Shown: positions 27,317-36,232, counted from the first letter of the stretch. The stretch: 55,445 bases of DNA from Prevotellaceae bacterium UBA1743 (GCA_002314945.1 DCHV01000032.1:55909-111353); one strand, 5' to 3'. A program made the numbers and translations. Notes: generated by a model not told the origin, from the letters alone.

Positions 27317-29959
27317 TTATTCTCCGAAATCTGTTTGTTGCTGTTCTACTTCTTTGCGTGCTTTTTCTTCCTCTTCCGAGAGTGCCGTAGCTGTTTTGCC
27401 GATTTTCTCAGACTTGTTGGTAAGAGGAATCAGACGTTCTTCAGAGGGAGAGAATATCAAGGTATTGTCTGCTTTTTTGCTCTCTATCTCCAATGTAGCT
27501 GTGGGCGCTTTCTCGCTACCTTGATAGAGCAAACTGGCGCGCAAGGTAATTTTGCCTGGTTTAGTGGTACTCTGTAGTATAAAAGGAGCTGTACCCCATT
27601 GTACAAGTGCTGGATTGGCGTGGATAGATGCACTGCCTAAGATGCGTCCTTCGCCTTCCACCTCCAATTGGATATACTCTTTGTTGAGTCGTTTGATATG
27701 TCCTGCTCCGTCTGATATAGCTGCTACTACCACGACGCAATCTGAACCATCTGCTTTCAAGCCTGTCCCTTCGTCATCTATCCATAGTAGAAGTTTCTCG
27801 GGTCGTCTGCTTGGACGCACTTCGTGGGTGGCTACAAGTTTGCCATCTATGTATCCTTCAGCCCTCAGGAAAACATCATTGCCTTTTCCGTCCCGACTCT
27901 TGTATTTGTCAGTCATGAAATTGTATGCGTTCTCGAATTTAATGATAGGTGAGGGCATACCTGGTTGTTTCTTGTCGCGCTTGTAGATTTGTGTTTTTCC
28001 ATCCGTGCAATAGGTCAGGTGCACCTCGTCGCAGTTGCTATATACTGTCACATCGTTGTCTGAGAATGGTGTCATTTCATGTGCGATATATACCATAGGC
28101 CCTGTTTCGAAAGGAACATCTGTCTTCTCTGCCGGACGTTGCGACTGGAACATATAGTATGAATATTTCGGTTGGCGGAAATTATCCATGATACCTCCGT
28201 AGAAAGGGTCGGGATGATAGCCGCGCTGATGGTCGAAAGAGTGCCATAGACATCCTCCTATGTGCTGAGGCTTCTGGCTGAAGAGCGATTGAAAATTGGT
28301 GGTTGCATCGAGATACGCATAGTGTTCGGATTGCACAAGCATAGGACGTTCACCCCAACTGCGTGCCACACGGCTATTGCTGTTGTGCGAGCCCCAATCA
28401 TCTACATTGTCACCCCATTCGCGAGTGAAATATGTTTTAGTGCTATCTGTCTTCTCTCCTCCGTCCAAAGTTTTCAGAGGATGGGCAAATAGTACAGGGA
28501 AGATACTTGAGCCCATTGCCGACTCGTCACAGCCACAATAACAATAGGGATAGGGAAATTCCTCATGTACGATGTTCAGAGCATTCTGTGCGAAATCCTC
28601 TGGATAACTCGTTTCGTTTAAGATAGGTTCCCACAGCCATAGACAAGCATGGTTTCTATCTCTGCGCACGAGGTTGCGAATGTCGTCATATACACGTTCG
28701 GCAAAAATGGGATCTTCGTTCCAAAACTGCCATCCTGGCGTGTTGTCGAGTATGAACAATCCCAGTTCGTCACAAGCATCCATGAAGGCTGGGTCTTGTG
28801 GACAATGTGCATTGCGTATTACCTCTAATCCGGCATCTTTCAGTTTTTTAGCATCCCTCCAATGGAGGCTGTTGGCTACAGCATTTCCTACAATGGCAAA
28901 ATCCTGATGCCGGTTTGCGCCTATGAGTGGACGCTCGTAGTGCTTCCCGTTGAGAAAGAATCCTTCTGCTCCTCGAAACTCTATGCTTCTCAATCCAATA
29001 CGCCTGCGGTAACCGTCCACCACCATTCCTTTCGTGTCATGTATCTTCACGTTCAGGTTGTATAGGGTAGGTGTGGAAGGTGTCCACAATGAGGGGTCTT
29101 TTACACGCATCGTGCATGAAGTGTTGGAAGCTTGTCCTTTCTTCACATTCACCTTTTTTGTTACTGAAGCAACTTCCGTACCATCTTTCTGTGTGAGTGT
29201 ATAAGTGACTGTGCCATGGAAATCCTTTTCTCCTTCGTTCCTAAGGTGAAGTTTCAATGCCAAGTCGGCTTGTTGCTCGGAGATGAAAGTGTTTGCTACA
29301 AACAATCCTCCTCCTGCAGTTTCCTGTTCCAAGTTTGGATCTGTGATGTGCAACGGATTATATGTAATCATCCAGCAGTCACGGTAGATGCCACCGCAAT
29401 AGGTGAAATCGAGATGTTCCTGAGGCTTTCCGGGGGGATAGGCGGGGTCGTTGCTGTTGTCTGCCCATACGGCTATTACATTATCCTTTCCCTCCAGTAA
29501 TAAGTCACTCACATCCATCACTACAGGCAGATATCCTCCGAAATGCTCCTTGGCCAATTGACCATTCACATAGACACGGCTCTTTCCCATTATTGCCTCA
29601 AAATGAAGGAGGCAACGTTTTCCCTTCCAACTATCTTCGGGGGTAAAGTGCTTGCGATACCATACTACTCCCTGGTAATTCAGACATCCACTTGCTTCGG
29701 TAGGTAGATATTCTATGCCGTGTGGGAGACTCACTACATCCCACTTGCTGTCATCATAGTCAGCCTTTTCGGCTTGAGGCATTTCTCCCTTGGCAAATCG
29801 CCATGCAGGATTCATCGAGAATACTTCTCTTCCTGTCCCTTCCACAGCAAAGAAGCCTGCAGTAGAGAATTCCGGTTGATAACTGATTTCATTTACGGCA
29901 AAGGCGCGGGTGGCTATGCAGTACCATGCAAGTATTATCAAGAACAGTTGCTTTTTCAT
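27317..29959 (-). CDS. GH2-family glycoside hydrolase (divergent), tandem paralogue 2
   Basis: The 880-residue secreted protein (signal 'MKKQLFLIILAWYCIATRA') has the GH2 order: sugar-binding domain ('NPAWRFAKGEMPQAEKADYD', 'HGIEYLPTEASGCLNYQGVV'), Ig-like domain and TIM barrel ('RPLIGANRHQDFAIVGNA'). The acid/base glutamate is probably E449 in 'WEPILNETSY' rather than the common GNE motif, and the likely nucleophile region is 'FTREWGDNV' (E514). The C-terminal region (about 700-880) has Ig-like strands and a charged helical tail rich in E and K. It is a close paralogue of the gene upstream. The unusual active-site motifs make the exact substrate uncertain; a beta-galactoside is a reasonable guess. 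Confidence 0.88.
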   Translation of the reverse strand: MKKQLFLIILAWYCIATRAFAVNEISYQPEFSTAGFFAVEGTGREVFSMNPAWRFAKGEMPQAEKADYDDSKWDVVSLPHGIEYLPTEASGCLNYQGVVWYRKHFTPEDSWKGKRCLLHFEAIMGKSRVYVNGQLAKEHFGGYLPVVMDVSDLLLEGKDNVIAVWADNSNDPAYPPGKPQEHLDFTYCGGIYRDCWMITYNPLHITDPNLEQETAGGGLFVANTFISEQQADLALKLHLRNEGEKDFHGTVTYTLTQKDGTEVASVTKKVNVKKGQASNTSCTMRVKDPSLWTPSTPTLYNLNVKIHDTKGMVVDGYRRRIGLRSIEFRGAEGFFLNGKHYERPLIGANRHQDFAIVGNAVANSLHWRDAKKLKDAGLEVIRNAHCPQDPAFMDACDELGLFILDNTPGWQFWNEDPIFAERVYDDIRNLVRRDRNHACLWLWEPILNETSYPEDFAQNALNIVHEEFPYPYCYCGCDESAMGSSIFPVLFAHPLKTLDGGEKTDSTKTYFTREWGDNVDDWGSHNSNSRVARSWGERPMLVQSEHYAYLDATTNFQSLFSQKPQHIGGCLWHSFDHQRGYHPDPFYGGIMDNFRQPKYSYYMFQSQRPAEKTDVPFETGPMVYIAHEMTPFSDNDVTVYSNCDEVHLTYCTDGKTQIYKRDKKQPGMPSPIIKFENAYNFMTDKYKSRDGKGNDVFLRAEGYIDGKLVATHEVRPSRRPEKLLLWIDDEGTGLKADGSDCVVVVAAISDGAGHIKRLNKEYIQLEVEGEGRILGSASIHANPALVQWGTAPFILQSTTKPGKITLRASLLYQGSEKAPTATLEIESKKADNTLIFSPSEERLIPLTNKSEKIGKTATALSEEEEKARKEVEQQQTDFGE

Positions 29960-30001
29960 CTTACTGTGATTTATTCAATTTTTTTCGTGTTAGCGCCTTT
30001 G

Positions 30002-32620
30002 TTATTCTCCGAAGAATTTTTGTTGTTCCTCCACTTCCTTCAGAGCTTTCTTGCCTTCTTCCGAGATTCCGATAGAGGCCTTTCCCAATCGTGTGGTTTT
30101 ACTTGCATACGGAATGAGTTGCGCTTCAGAGGGAGAGAAAGTCATAGGCTTTGCTGCATCCTTGCTCTCTATTTCCAGTGTGGCGCTTGTCGCTTTCTGA
30201 CTTCCTTCATAGATCAAGTGAGCTCTCAAGGTGATTTTACCAGGCTTTGTGGTGCTCTGGATGAGGAAGGGTGCTGTTCCCCAACGCACAGGGGCTGGGT
30301 TTGCGTGGATGGCTGCATCGCCCAAGATGCGCCCTTCTCCTTCTATCTCCAGTTGTATATATTCGTTGTTGAGTCGCTTGATATGTCCTTCTGCATCAGC
30401 CACGGCTGCTACTACCACGACACAATCCGAACCGTCAGCTTTCAGTCCTGTGCCTTCGTCGTCCATCCAGAGAAGCAGTTTCTCGGGTCTTCGGCTGGGT
30501 CTTACCTCGTGTGTTGCCACCAGTTGCCCATCGATGTACCCTTCGGCTTTCAGGAATACCTCCTCGCCATGTCCGTTCATGGCCTTTCGCTGGTCGGCAG
30601 AGAAATTGTAGGCACCTTCGAACTTGAGGATGGGTGATGAGTTGTAGATGCTGTTTTTGTCACGTTTCTGTATCATGGTCTTCCCGTCTGAGCAATAGGT
30701 GAGCCGTACTTCCTCGCAGTTACTATATACGGTCACGTCACTATCGGAGAATGGTGTCATCTCGTGGGCGATATATACAATAGGCCCTGTCTCAAAGAGA
30801 GCATCCGTCTTCTCGTTGGGGCGCTCAGCCTTGAAGAGATAATAGGATAGTTTCGGCTGGCGGAAATTATCCATGATACCTCCGTAGAAGGGGTCGGGAT
30901 GATAACCTCGCTGATGGTCGAAGGAGTGCCACAGGCATCCGCCTATGTACTGTGTGTCCTTGCTGAAGAGGTTCTTGAAGTGGCTGATATAAGCTGCATA
31001 GTGTGCTGCCTGTACTTGCATGGGACGTTCACCCCAGTTACGAGCCACACGACTGTTGCTGTTGTGCGAACTCCAGTCATCTACGTTGTCCCCCCATTCG
31101 CGTGTGAAGTATGTCTTGGTACTATCTGGTTTGTCACCTCTGTGCCCAAATACTACAGGGAATAGTTTAGAGCCTTCTACATACTCATCACAACTGCAAT
31201 AGCAAGAGGGGAAAGGGTATTCCTCGTGGATGATTTTCTGTGCATTCTCTACAAACTCCATAGGTAGGAGCGTCTCGTTGAGCAGAGGTTCCCACAACCA
31301 TTGGCAGGTACGGTTCCTGTCTCTGCGCACGAGGTTTCGAATGTCATCGTATGCTCTCTTTAGAAATATGCTGTCCTCGTTCCAGAATTGCCATCCTGGT
31401 GTGTTGTTGAGTACCAGAAGTCCCAGTTCGTCGCAAGCGTCGAGGAAGGCAGGATCTTGAGGACAATGGGCGTTGCGGATTACCTCCAGACCTGTGTCTT
31501 TCAGCTTCTTGGCGTCACGCCAGTGAAGGCTGTTGGCGACAGCATTACCCACGATAGCAAAGTCCTGATGGCGGTTGGCGCCTAATAGAGGACGATCGTA
31601 GTGTTTCCCGTTCAGGAAGAATCCCTCTGCTCCACGGAACTCTATGCTCCTCATGCCTACTCGCTGGCGATAGCCGTCCACCACATTTCCTTTTGTGTCA
31701 AGTACGCTGATATTCAGATTGTATAGGGTAGGGGAGGAAGGTGTCCACAATGTGGGTTCTTTTAGCAGTATTTCACCTTCTATATGTGTAGCATTTCCCT
31801 TCTTTACATTCACTTTTTTTGTCAATGATGCAACTTTTGTTCCATCTTTTTGGCTGAGTGTGTATTTTACTGTGCCACGGAAATCCTTGTTGCCCTCATT
31901 TCTCAGATGGAGTTTTAGTGTGAGTCCTGCCTCTGCTGTGGATACATCGTGGCAATATACCATCAACCCTCCGCCTGCAGTCTCCTGCTCCAGATTTGGG
32001 TCGGTGATATGCAACGGATTATAAGTCACCATCCAACAATCACGATAAATACCTCCGCAATAGGTGAAGTCGAGCGTTTCCTGTGGCTTGCCTGGCAGAT
32101 AGTCAGGGTCATTGCTGTTGTCTGCCCATACGGCTATCACATTGTCCTTTCCCTCCAGTAATAAGTCAGTTACATCCATTACTACAGGCAGGTAACCTCC
32201 ATAGTGCTCTTTGGTCAATTGGCCGTTTACATAGACACGGCATTTTCCCATAATAGCCTCGAAATGAAGCAGGCATCGTTTTCCCTTCCATCTTTTCTCT
32301 GGAGTGAAGTGCTTGCGATACCACACCACTCCCTGGTAGTTGAGACAGCCGCTTGCCTCTGTAGGTAGATATTCTATGCCGTGTGGGAGGCTCACTACGT
32401 CCCATTGACTGTCGTCATAATCGACTTGTTCAGCCTTCGGCATCTCGCCCTTAGCAAAGCGCCATGCGGGATTCATCGAGAATACTTCTCTTCCTGTCCC
32501 TTCCACAGCAAAGAAACCAGCGGTGGAGAACTCTGGTTGATAATTTTTTGTATTATCAGCGATGGCGTGTGTAGCTATGCAAAACCATGCAAGCATCGCA
32601 GCAATCAGGTGTTTTTTCAT
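30002..32620 (-). CDS. GH2-family glycoside hydrolase (divergent), tandem paralogue 1
   Basis: The 872-residue product starts at MKKHLIAAMLAWFC (32620); a start 24 nt further upstream is possible but lies next to the -7 box. It matches the following gene along its whole length, including a 47-nt stretch of identical DNA (29808-29854 and 32469-32515), which shows a fairly recent tandem duplication. The active-site motifs are conserved: 'WEPLLNETLLP' (E449) and 'FTREWGDNVDDW' (E508). The two proteins diverge most in the C-terminal 180 residues and in the loop after the acid/base motif. It is the promoter-proximal gene of the seven-gene unit; the gap to the second paralogue is 42 nt. Confidence 0.88.
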   Translation of the reverse strand: MKKHLIAAMLAWFCIATHAIADNTKNYQPEFSTAGFFAVEGTGREVFSMNPAWRFAKGEMPKAEQVDYDDSQWDVVSLPHGIEYLPTEASGCLNYQGVVWYRKHFTPEKRWKGKRCLLHFEAIMGKCRVYVNGQLTKEHYGGYLPVVMDVTDLLLEGKDNVIAVWADNSNDPDYLPGKPQETLDFTYCGGIYRDCWMVTYNPLHITDPNLEQETAGGGLMVYCHDVSTAEAGLTLKLHLRNEGNKDFRGTVKYTLSQKDGTKVASLTKKVNVKKGNATHIEGEILLKEPTLWTPSSPTLYNLNISVLDTKGNVVDGYRQRVGMRSIEFRGAEGFFLNGKHYDRPLLGANRHQDFAIVGNAVANSLHWRDAKKLKDTGLEVIRNAHCPQDPAFLDACDELGLLVLNNTPGWQFWNEDSIFLKRAYDDIRNLVRRDRNRTCQWLWEPLLNETLLPMEFVENAQKIIHEEYPFPSCYCSCDEYVEGSKLFPVVFGHRGDKPDSTKTYFTREWGDNVDDWSSHNSNSRVARNWGERPMQVQAAHYAAYISHFKNLFSKDTQYIGGCLWHSFDHQRGYHPDPFYGGIMDNFRQPKLSYYLFKAERPNEKTDALFETGPIVYIAHEMTPFSDSDVTVYSNCEEVRLTYCSDGKTMIQKRDKNSIYNSSPILKFEGAYNFSADQRKAMNGHGEEVFLKAEGYIDGQLVATHEVRPSRRPEKLLLWMDDEGTGLKADGSDCVVVVAAVADAEGHIKRLNNEYIQLEIEGEGRILGDAAIHANPAPVRWGTAPFLIQSTTKPGKITLRAHLIYEGSQKATSATLEIESKDAAKPMTFSPSEAQLIPYASKTTRLGKASIGISEEGKKALKEVEEQQKFFGE

Positions 32621-32641
32621 TACTATTGCGTTATTTTTTTG

Positions 32642-32649
32642 CAAATATA
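32642..32649 (-). promoter_or_regulatory. -7 box for the GH2/RND/GH76 operon
   Basis: The minus strand reads TATATTTG, 21 nt before the ATG at 32620. The -33 position is not a clear TTTG, which may mean the promoter needs an activator. Confidence 0.5.
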
Positions 32650-32780
32650 CGTATTAATTTTGATTTATTGGCCTCTGTATGGTGATAATCACATTCTGTC
32701 TGATTGTTTTTGAATTATCCATTTGTAAATCTCATTTTTTGTTTTGTAATAAAATTTCTCAAAGATATGTGCTTTTTATC

Positions 32781-32833
32781 CCTTCGATATTCCTTCGGTA
32801 ACCCTTCGATAGCCCTTCGATAGCTTTTCGGGA
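32781..32833. repeat. Phased 11-bp direct repeats (CCTTCGATA) between divergent promoters
   Basis: CCTTCGATA, CCTTCGGTA, CCTTCGATA and CCTTCGATA start at 32781, 32792, 32803 and 32814, exactly 11 bp apart; a decayed fifth unit starts at 32825. They lie in the 312-bp gap between the minus-strand GH2 operon and the plus-strand GH92 gene. One-helical-turn spacing on the same face would suit cooperative protein binding. The rest of this gap holds only the two promoters and AT-rich sequence. Confidence 0.7.
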
Positions 32834-32885
32834 GATTATTGACTCTGTTCTGTAAATAATTTTCGCAAAACCTTCTCTTTTGCAA

Positions 32886-32917
32886 TTTTTTCTTTTCTGA
32901 AAATTGTGTTAATTTTG
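32886..32917 (+). promoter_or_regulatory. Promoter of the GH92 gene
   Basis: TAATTTTG (32910-32917) preceded after 20 nt by TTTT (32886-32889). It lies 15 nt before the ATG at 32933 and rules out earlier starts. Confidence 0.5.
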
Positions 32918-32932
32918 CGCTCCCAAAACATC

Positions 32933-35188
32933 ATGACGACTCGAATGAACCATCTTTTTCTCCCGAAAAGGGCTCTCCTGGCTGCCTTGACGCTGCTATT
33001 TACCGCTTTTGTTTTTGCTCGAGATTATACCTCTCTTGTAGATACCCGTACTGGTACCAATTCGCGATTTGAATTCAGTCGCGGTAATACCTATCCTGCC
33101 ACAGGGCGACCCTTTGCTATGCACCTATGGTCGCCTCAGACAGGTGTGGATGGAAATGGATGGAAATATACATATCCGGCTAAGGAGATGCGAGGATTTG
33201 CCTTGTCTCACCAATGCAGCGCCTGGACGGGTGATTATGCCTCCTTTTCCCTCTTTCCCGAGGTGGGAAAGGTGGTTTGCCCCTCTTCCTTGCGAGGAGC
33301 ACGCTTCAATCACGAGGATGAGGTAGCTCGCCCTCATTTCTATAGTGTAAAATTCCGAAATGGTATCACTACCGAGATGGCACCTACCGAACGATGCTGT
33401 TCCTTTCGCTTTAGTTTTCCTCGAGGAGAGGATGCCTATCTGCTTCTCGACCTTCTTATTAACCGTGGAGAAATATCTTTTTCAGAGGATGGTCGAAGTT
33501 TGACGGGATGTCTCAAGACCAATCAGTTTGGTTGTAGGGGACTCCACAATTTCTTTGTATTGGAGTTTAGTCAACCATTTTTCAAACCAGATACTTGGAA
33601 GGCTTCAAAGGAGAGTGGTGCTGTGGTTCGTTTCAAGCCGGGTAGTACGGTAGAAGTGAAAGTAGGCACTTCGTATATCAGCTTGGATCAAGCAAAACTT
33701 AACTTGCAGCGCGAAATAGGTGACAGGCATTTCTCTCAGGTGAGAAATGAGGGGCGCAAGGTGTGGAACGAGTTGCTCGGACGCATTGATGTAGAAGGGA
33801 CAGATGCCGAGCAAATTCGTACCTTCTATGGATGTCTCTTTCGTGCCAACCTCTTCTCTCGCAAGTTCTATGAGTTGGATGCTGACAATGCTCCTTATTA
33901 CCATAGTCCTTATGACAATCAGGTACACCATGGGTATATGTTTACCGACAATGGTTTCTGGGATTCTTTCCGTTCGCAATTCCCGCTCACTATCCTTCTG
34001 CATCCTACCCAACAAGGACGCTACATGAATGCTATGCTTGATGCTTACGACCAATCGGGGTGGCTTCCCTCATGGTCGTTCCCTGGCGAACAAGGCGGTA
34101 TGCTGGGCAATCATGCCATTTCCCTCTTTGCTGATGCATGGGTGAAAGGTGTTCGCACCTTCGACCCTAAGCGAGTGCACGATGCGTATGTGCATGAGGT
34201 TACAAACAAGGGTCCTCGTAGTAACTCAAATGGTAGAGCTGGATTCAATGACTATTGGGAAATAGGTTATGTTCCCTATCCCGAGAATACATACGGTTCT
34301 GCCATGACTCTCGAATACGCATACGATGACTTCTGCGGGCAACTTTTTGCACGACTCTCGGGAGATGGCGAGTGGGAGAAACGCTTCGGAGAATCGATGT
34401 TCTACTATCGTAATGTCTTTTCTTCAGAGGTCGGTTTCATGCGTGGACGTGACAGACAAGGGAACTGGACTCCCGATTTTCGTCCTGGTGCATGGGGAGG
34501 ACCTTTTATAGAAGGGAATGCGTGGCACTACAATTGGTCGGTGATGCACGACGTGGAGGGCCTCATCCGCCTCTATGGTAGTGATGCTGCATTCGTATGC
34601 AAACTTGATTCTGTATTTTCCACCCTCCCGATTATTGATTTCGGATTCTATGGCGAGGTGTATAATGAGATGGTCGAGATGGTCGTTTCTGACATGGGAC
34701 AATATGAACATGGTAATCAGCCCATCCAACACGCACCTTATCTCTATACCTATGCAGGTCAACCCTGGAAAACTCAGTATTGGGTACGCGAGATAATGCG
34801 AAAACTGTACAATACATCTCCAGATGGATATCCAGGTGATGAAGATCAGGGTGCTATGTCTGCTTGGTATGTACTCTCTGCCCTTGGACTTTATGCAGTC
34901 ACGCCTGGTACGCCTCAGTATGTGTTGGGAAGTCCTCTTTTCAGCAAGATGACACTCACGTTGGAAGATGGCAAGAAGTTTGTTGTCACGGCAGATGGAA
35001 ATTCGGAGGAGAATGTCTATATCCAGCAAGCCACGATCAATGGCAAACCGCTCGATAAAAACTGGATTACTTACCAGGATATAACACAAGGTGGCTCACT
35101 CCACTTTGTCATGGGTCCTGAACCTAACACATCCCGTGGTACAAGCAAAGTGGCTGCTCCATTCTCTGTTTCATGGGGAGAAAAATAA
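32933..35188 (+). CDS. GH92 alpha-mannosidase
   Basis: From the ATG at 32933 the product has 751 residues with a signal peptide (cleavage likely after 'FVFA'). A second ATG four codons later is an alternative start. The GH92 pattern is clear: an N-terminal beta-sandwich (about 25-240: 'VDTRTGTNSRFEFSRGNTYP') and an (alpha/alpha)6 catalytic domain with 'DNGFWDSFRSQFPL', 'SWSFPGEQGGMLGN', 'FIEGNAWHYNWSV' and 'GDEDQGAMSAWYVLSALGLY' (from about residue 635). These are calcium-dependent exo-alpha-mannosidases acting on N-glycans or mannans. It is transcribed away from the GH2 operon; the phased repeats lie between them. Confidence 0.95.
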   Translation: MTTRMNHLFLPKRALLAALTLLFTAFVFARDYTSLVDTRTGTNSRFEFSRGNTYPATGRPFAMHLWSPQTGVDGNGWKYTYPAKEMRGFALSHQCSAWTGDYASFSLFPEVGKVVCPSSLRGARFNHEDEVARPHFYSVKFRNGITTEMAPTERCCSFRFSFPRGEDAYLLLDLLINRGEISFSEDGRSLTGCLKTNQFGCRGLHNFFVLEFSQPFFKPDTWKASKESGAVVRFKPGSTVEVKVGTSYISLDQAKLNLQREIGDRHFSQVRNEGRKVWNELLGRIDVEGTDAEQIRTFYGCLFRANLFSRKFYELDADNAPYYHSPYDNQVHHGYMFTDNGFWDSFRSQFPLTILLHPTQQGRYMNAMLDAYDQSGWLPSWSFPGEQGGMLGNHAISLFADAWVKGVRTFDPKRVHDAYVHEVTNKGPRSNSNGRAGFNDYWEIGYVPYPENTYGSAMTLEYAYDDFCGQLFARLSGDGEWEKRFGESMFYYRNVFSSEVGFMRGRDRQGNWTPDFRPGAWGGPFIEGNAWHYNWSVMHDVEGLIRLYGSDAAFVCKLDSVFSTLPIIDFGFYGEVYNEMVEMVVSDMGQYEHGNQPIQHAPYLYTYAGQPWKTQYWVREIMRKLYNTSPDGYPGDEDQGAMSAWYVLSALGLYAVTPGTPQYVLGSPLFSKMTLTLEDGKKFVVTADGNSEENVYIQQATINGKPLDKNWITYQDITQGGSLHFVMGPEPNTSRGTSKVAAPFSVSWGEK

Positions 35189-35193
35189 GTTTA

Positions 35194-35312
35194 ACTCAAA
35201 ATAATTTGGTAAATCATTCACTTAATCGTACCTCTGAGCTACACTCGAAGGTACTATCGCTCAGATTTACTCAAAATTATTTGGTAAATCTTTCACTTAA
35301 TCGTACCTTTGA
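35194..35312 (+). repeat. Promoter-bearing repeat element, two copies (one decoy, one intact)
   Basis: Two 44-bp units (35194-35237 and 35269-35312) differ at three positions. Unit two is an intact promoter. Unit one has TACCTCTG where unit two has TACCTTTG, and is followed by a hairpin (GTACCT 35228-35233 with AGGTAC 35249-35254). Unit two's -33 box lies in a dyad whose arms are AGATTTAC (35263-35270) and GTAAATCT (35284-35291). This is the same design as at 6301-6556 with different arm sequences. Confidence 0.8.
35280..35311 (+). promoter_or_regulatory. Promoter of the DUF1080 lipoprotein
   Basis: TTTG (35280-35283), 20 nt, TACCTTTG (35304-35311); the ATG follows at 35335. This is the second unit of the repeat element. 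Confidence 0.7.
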
Positions 35313-35334
35313 ACCAGTTTTTAATATTAGCAAT

Positions 35335-36219
35335 ATGAAAAAGGTTATTTTGATGGCTGCTACGGCAGCAATGCTTCTGGCTTCATGTCAGAACAAATGC
35401 AAGTGTAACTGCAATTGTGCAAGTTGTGCATGTTGCGAGAATAAGCAACAGGAAGAAGCTGCTCCTCTGGATTATACTATCGTTGAGAAGGATCAGGTAG
35501 ATCTCACTCAGTTGAAGCAGGACGAGGACGGCTACTATGTACTGTTTGATGGTACAAGTCTTGACGGATGGCGTGGCTACGGCCAGGATGCAGTTCCTGC
35601 CAGTTGGGAAAATGCTGATGGTGCAATTCATCTGAAGGGCTCTGGTACAGGCGAAGCTCAGGCAGAAGGTGGTGGCGACTTGATTTTCGCTCACAAGTTC
35701 GGCAACTTTACGTTGGAATTGGAATACAAGGTTAGCAAGGGTGGTAATTCTGGTATCTTCTACATGGCACAAGAGGTGACTACTACCGTGGATGGCAAGC
35801 AGGAGTATCTCCCCATCTGGCAATCTTCCTCTGAATACCAGGTACTGGACAACGAGAATCATGTGGATGCTCAGTTGGGCGTAGATGGCAATCGCCAGTC
35901 AGCCTCTCTCTATGACATGATTCCTGCAAAGCCTCAGAATGCTAATCCTTTCGGCGAATGGAACAAGGCTAAGATTGTTGTCTTCAAGGGTACTGTGATT
36001 CATTACCAGAATGACGAGAAGGTATTGGAATATCACTTGTGGACCCCGAAGTGGGAAGAGATGCTTGCAGCAAGCAAGTTCTGCAAGGGTGGCGATTTCC
36101 CCATTGCATACGAGTTGATGATCAATATGGGTGGCGAGAAGCATGAAGGTTACTTCGGCCTACAGGATCATGGTGATGATGTATGGTATCGCAATGTCCG
36201 TATCAAAGTGATGGATTGA
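35335..36219 (+). CDS. DUF1080 (3-keto-glucoside hydrolase-like) lipoprotein with Cys-rich N-terminus
   Basis: The 294-residue product starts at MKKVILMAATAAMLLASC, with C18 as the lipidation site. It is followed at once by seven cysteines (C22, C24, C26, C28, C31, C33, C34), so eight cysteines lie within 17 residues. The DUF1080 concanavalin-like fold follows (about 65-294): 'YYVLFDGTSLDGWRGY', 'GGDLIFAHKFGNFTLELEYK', 'GGNSGIFYMAQEV', 'SEYQVLDNENH' and the closing 'GLQDHGDDVWYRNVRIK'. Members act on 3-keto sugars or bind glycans outside the cell. The cysteine cluster could bind metal or form disulfides. The start before the repeat element is rejected because the promoter lies downstream of it. 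Confidence 0.9.
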   Translation: MKKVILMAATAAMLLASCQNKCKCNCNCASCACCENKQQEEAAPLDYTIVEKDQVDLTQLKQDEDGYYVLFDGTSLDGWRGYGQDAVPASWENADGAIHLKGSGTGEAQAEGGGDLIFAHKFGNFTLELEYKVSKGGNSGIFYMAQEVTTTVDGKQEYLPIWQSSSEYQVLDNENHVDAQLGVDGNRQSASLYDMIPAKPQNANPFGEWNKAKIVVFKGTVIHYQNDEKVLEYHLWTPKWEEMLAASKFCKGGDFPIAYELMINMGGEKHEGYFGLQDHGDDVWYRNVRIKVMD

Positions 36220-36232
36220 TACGCTTAGATGT

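Noticed and set aside
27317..32620. Assembly duplication of one GH2 gene.
   Set aside because: The two copies differ throughout, with distinct signal peptides, loops and C-termini, so they are genuine paralogues.
32781..32833. A CRISPR-like array from the 11-bp repeats.
   Set aside because: Two-base gaps cannot be spacers, and units are far too short.
16756..35188. A classical polysaccharide utilisation locus.
   Set aside because: No SusC/SusD pair, hybrid two-component sensor or ECF sigma/anti-sigma pair is present in the window, so only a loose set of glycosidase units can be claimed.
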